In this document: positions 5,322-5,383 of the stretch, piece by piece | Position numbering within the stretch: the stretch's first letter is position 1 | Layout of the letters: every line of letters starts with the position of its first letter | Source of the DNA: Candidatus Coatesiibacteriota bacterium | GTDB taxonomy: Bacteria > RBG-13-66-14 > B26-G2 | Direction of reading: 5' to 3' | Assembly: GCA_003647715.1 (NCBI GenBank) | Contig: QMNJ01000110.1 | Location: 1 to 5,383, forward strand | DNA length: 5,383 nucleotides | Position numbers and translations under genes: made by a program | Notes under the pieces: generated by a model | Seen by the model: the letters and a program-made list of their open reading frames with translations, nothing else | What the model was told of the DNA's origin: nothing | The model's database searches: none

Positions 5322-5383
5322 ATATATCTTGCCCCTATATGAAATTCATTAAGCTCTTTTAGAATATAATAACAATTAAGAAG
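5322..5383 (-). promoter_or_regulatory. Upstream region of the minus-strand operon, edge-truncated
   Basis: The 62 bases before ATG 5321 contain the ribosome binding site AGGGG (5336-5332) and, reading on the minus strand, a possible -10 box TATATT at 5368-5363. Its -35 box would lie beyond the window edge, so the promoter cannot be judged. A second pair, TTGTTA (5374-5369) and CTTAAT with a 16-base spacer, is weaker. No part of another gene is evident here. Confidence 0.3.

Noticed and set aside
5092..5352. Plus-strand open frame of 86 codons
   Set aside because: It is antisense to the type B domain protein, whose motifs PNGDGIND and WDGRD settle the coding strand.
1..5383. CRISPR array, tRNA, rRNA, insertion sequence or phage genes
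   Set aside because: I found no regularly spaced repeats, cloverleaf-type sequences, transposase motifs or terminal inverted repeats by eye.

Overview
The window most likely comes from an uncultured Gram-negative bacterium of the FCB kind (candidate phyla related to Bacteroidota, such as WOR-3/Stahlbacteria- or Cloacimonadota-like lineages). The grounds are an outer-membrane barrel of the PorV/PorQ/PorP type carrying a LysM domain, a secreted protein made almost only of a 'gliding-motility/type B' C-terminal domain, AT-rich intergenic DNA, and frequent AGA/AGG and ATA codons. The placement is an inference from protein families; no rRNA or marker gene is present.

Layout: positions 1-269 hold no complete gene but carry a near-consensus minus-strand promoter reading out of the left edge. 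A GT-B fold (GT4-type) glycosyltransferase follows at 270-1424 (+). Next comes a free-standing Roadblock/LC7 protein at 1646-2023 (+), about 120 bases behind a good sigma-70-type promoter. A very acidic secreted protein at 2187-3023 (+) has its own strong promoter, an operator-like palindrome and a strong ribosome binding site. Hairpins at 3054-3076 and 3113-3137 sit in the convergent gap. The right part is a minus-strand pair: a 131-residue exported type B C-terminal-domain protein (4926-5321), then, sharing one base with its stop codon, a 552-residue multidomain outer-membrane protein (3268-4926).

How the genes may work together: the minus-strand pair looks like one translationally coupled unit for the cell surface. 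It resembles in outline the Bacteroidota pairing of a type B C-terminal-domain surface protein with a PorP/SprF-type barrel, but the barrel here is followed by a beta-rich segment resembling the archaeal PGF-pre-PGF domain, a charged coiled coil and a peptidoglycan-binding LysM. It is the most interesting part of the window. The three plus-strand genes each seem to have separate control and are not obviously one pathway: cell-surface glycan synthesis, small-GTPase-type regulation, and a secreted protein with a Rossmann/GATase-like look. All family assignments are by eye, without searches.
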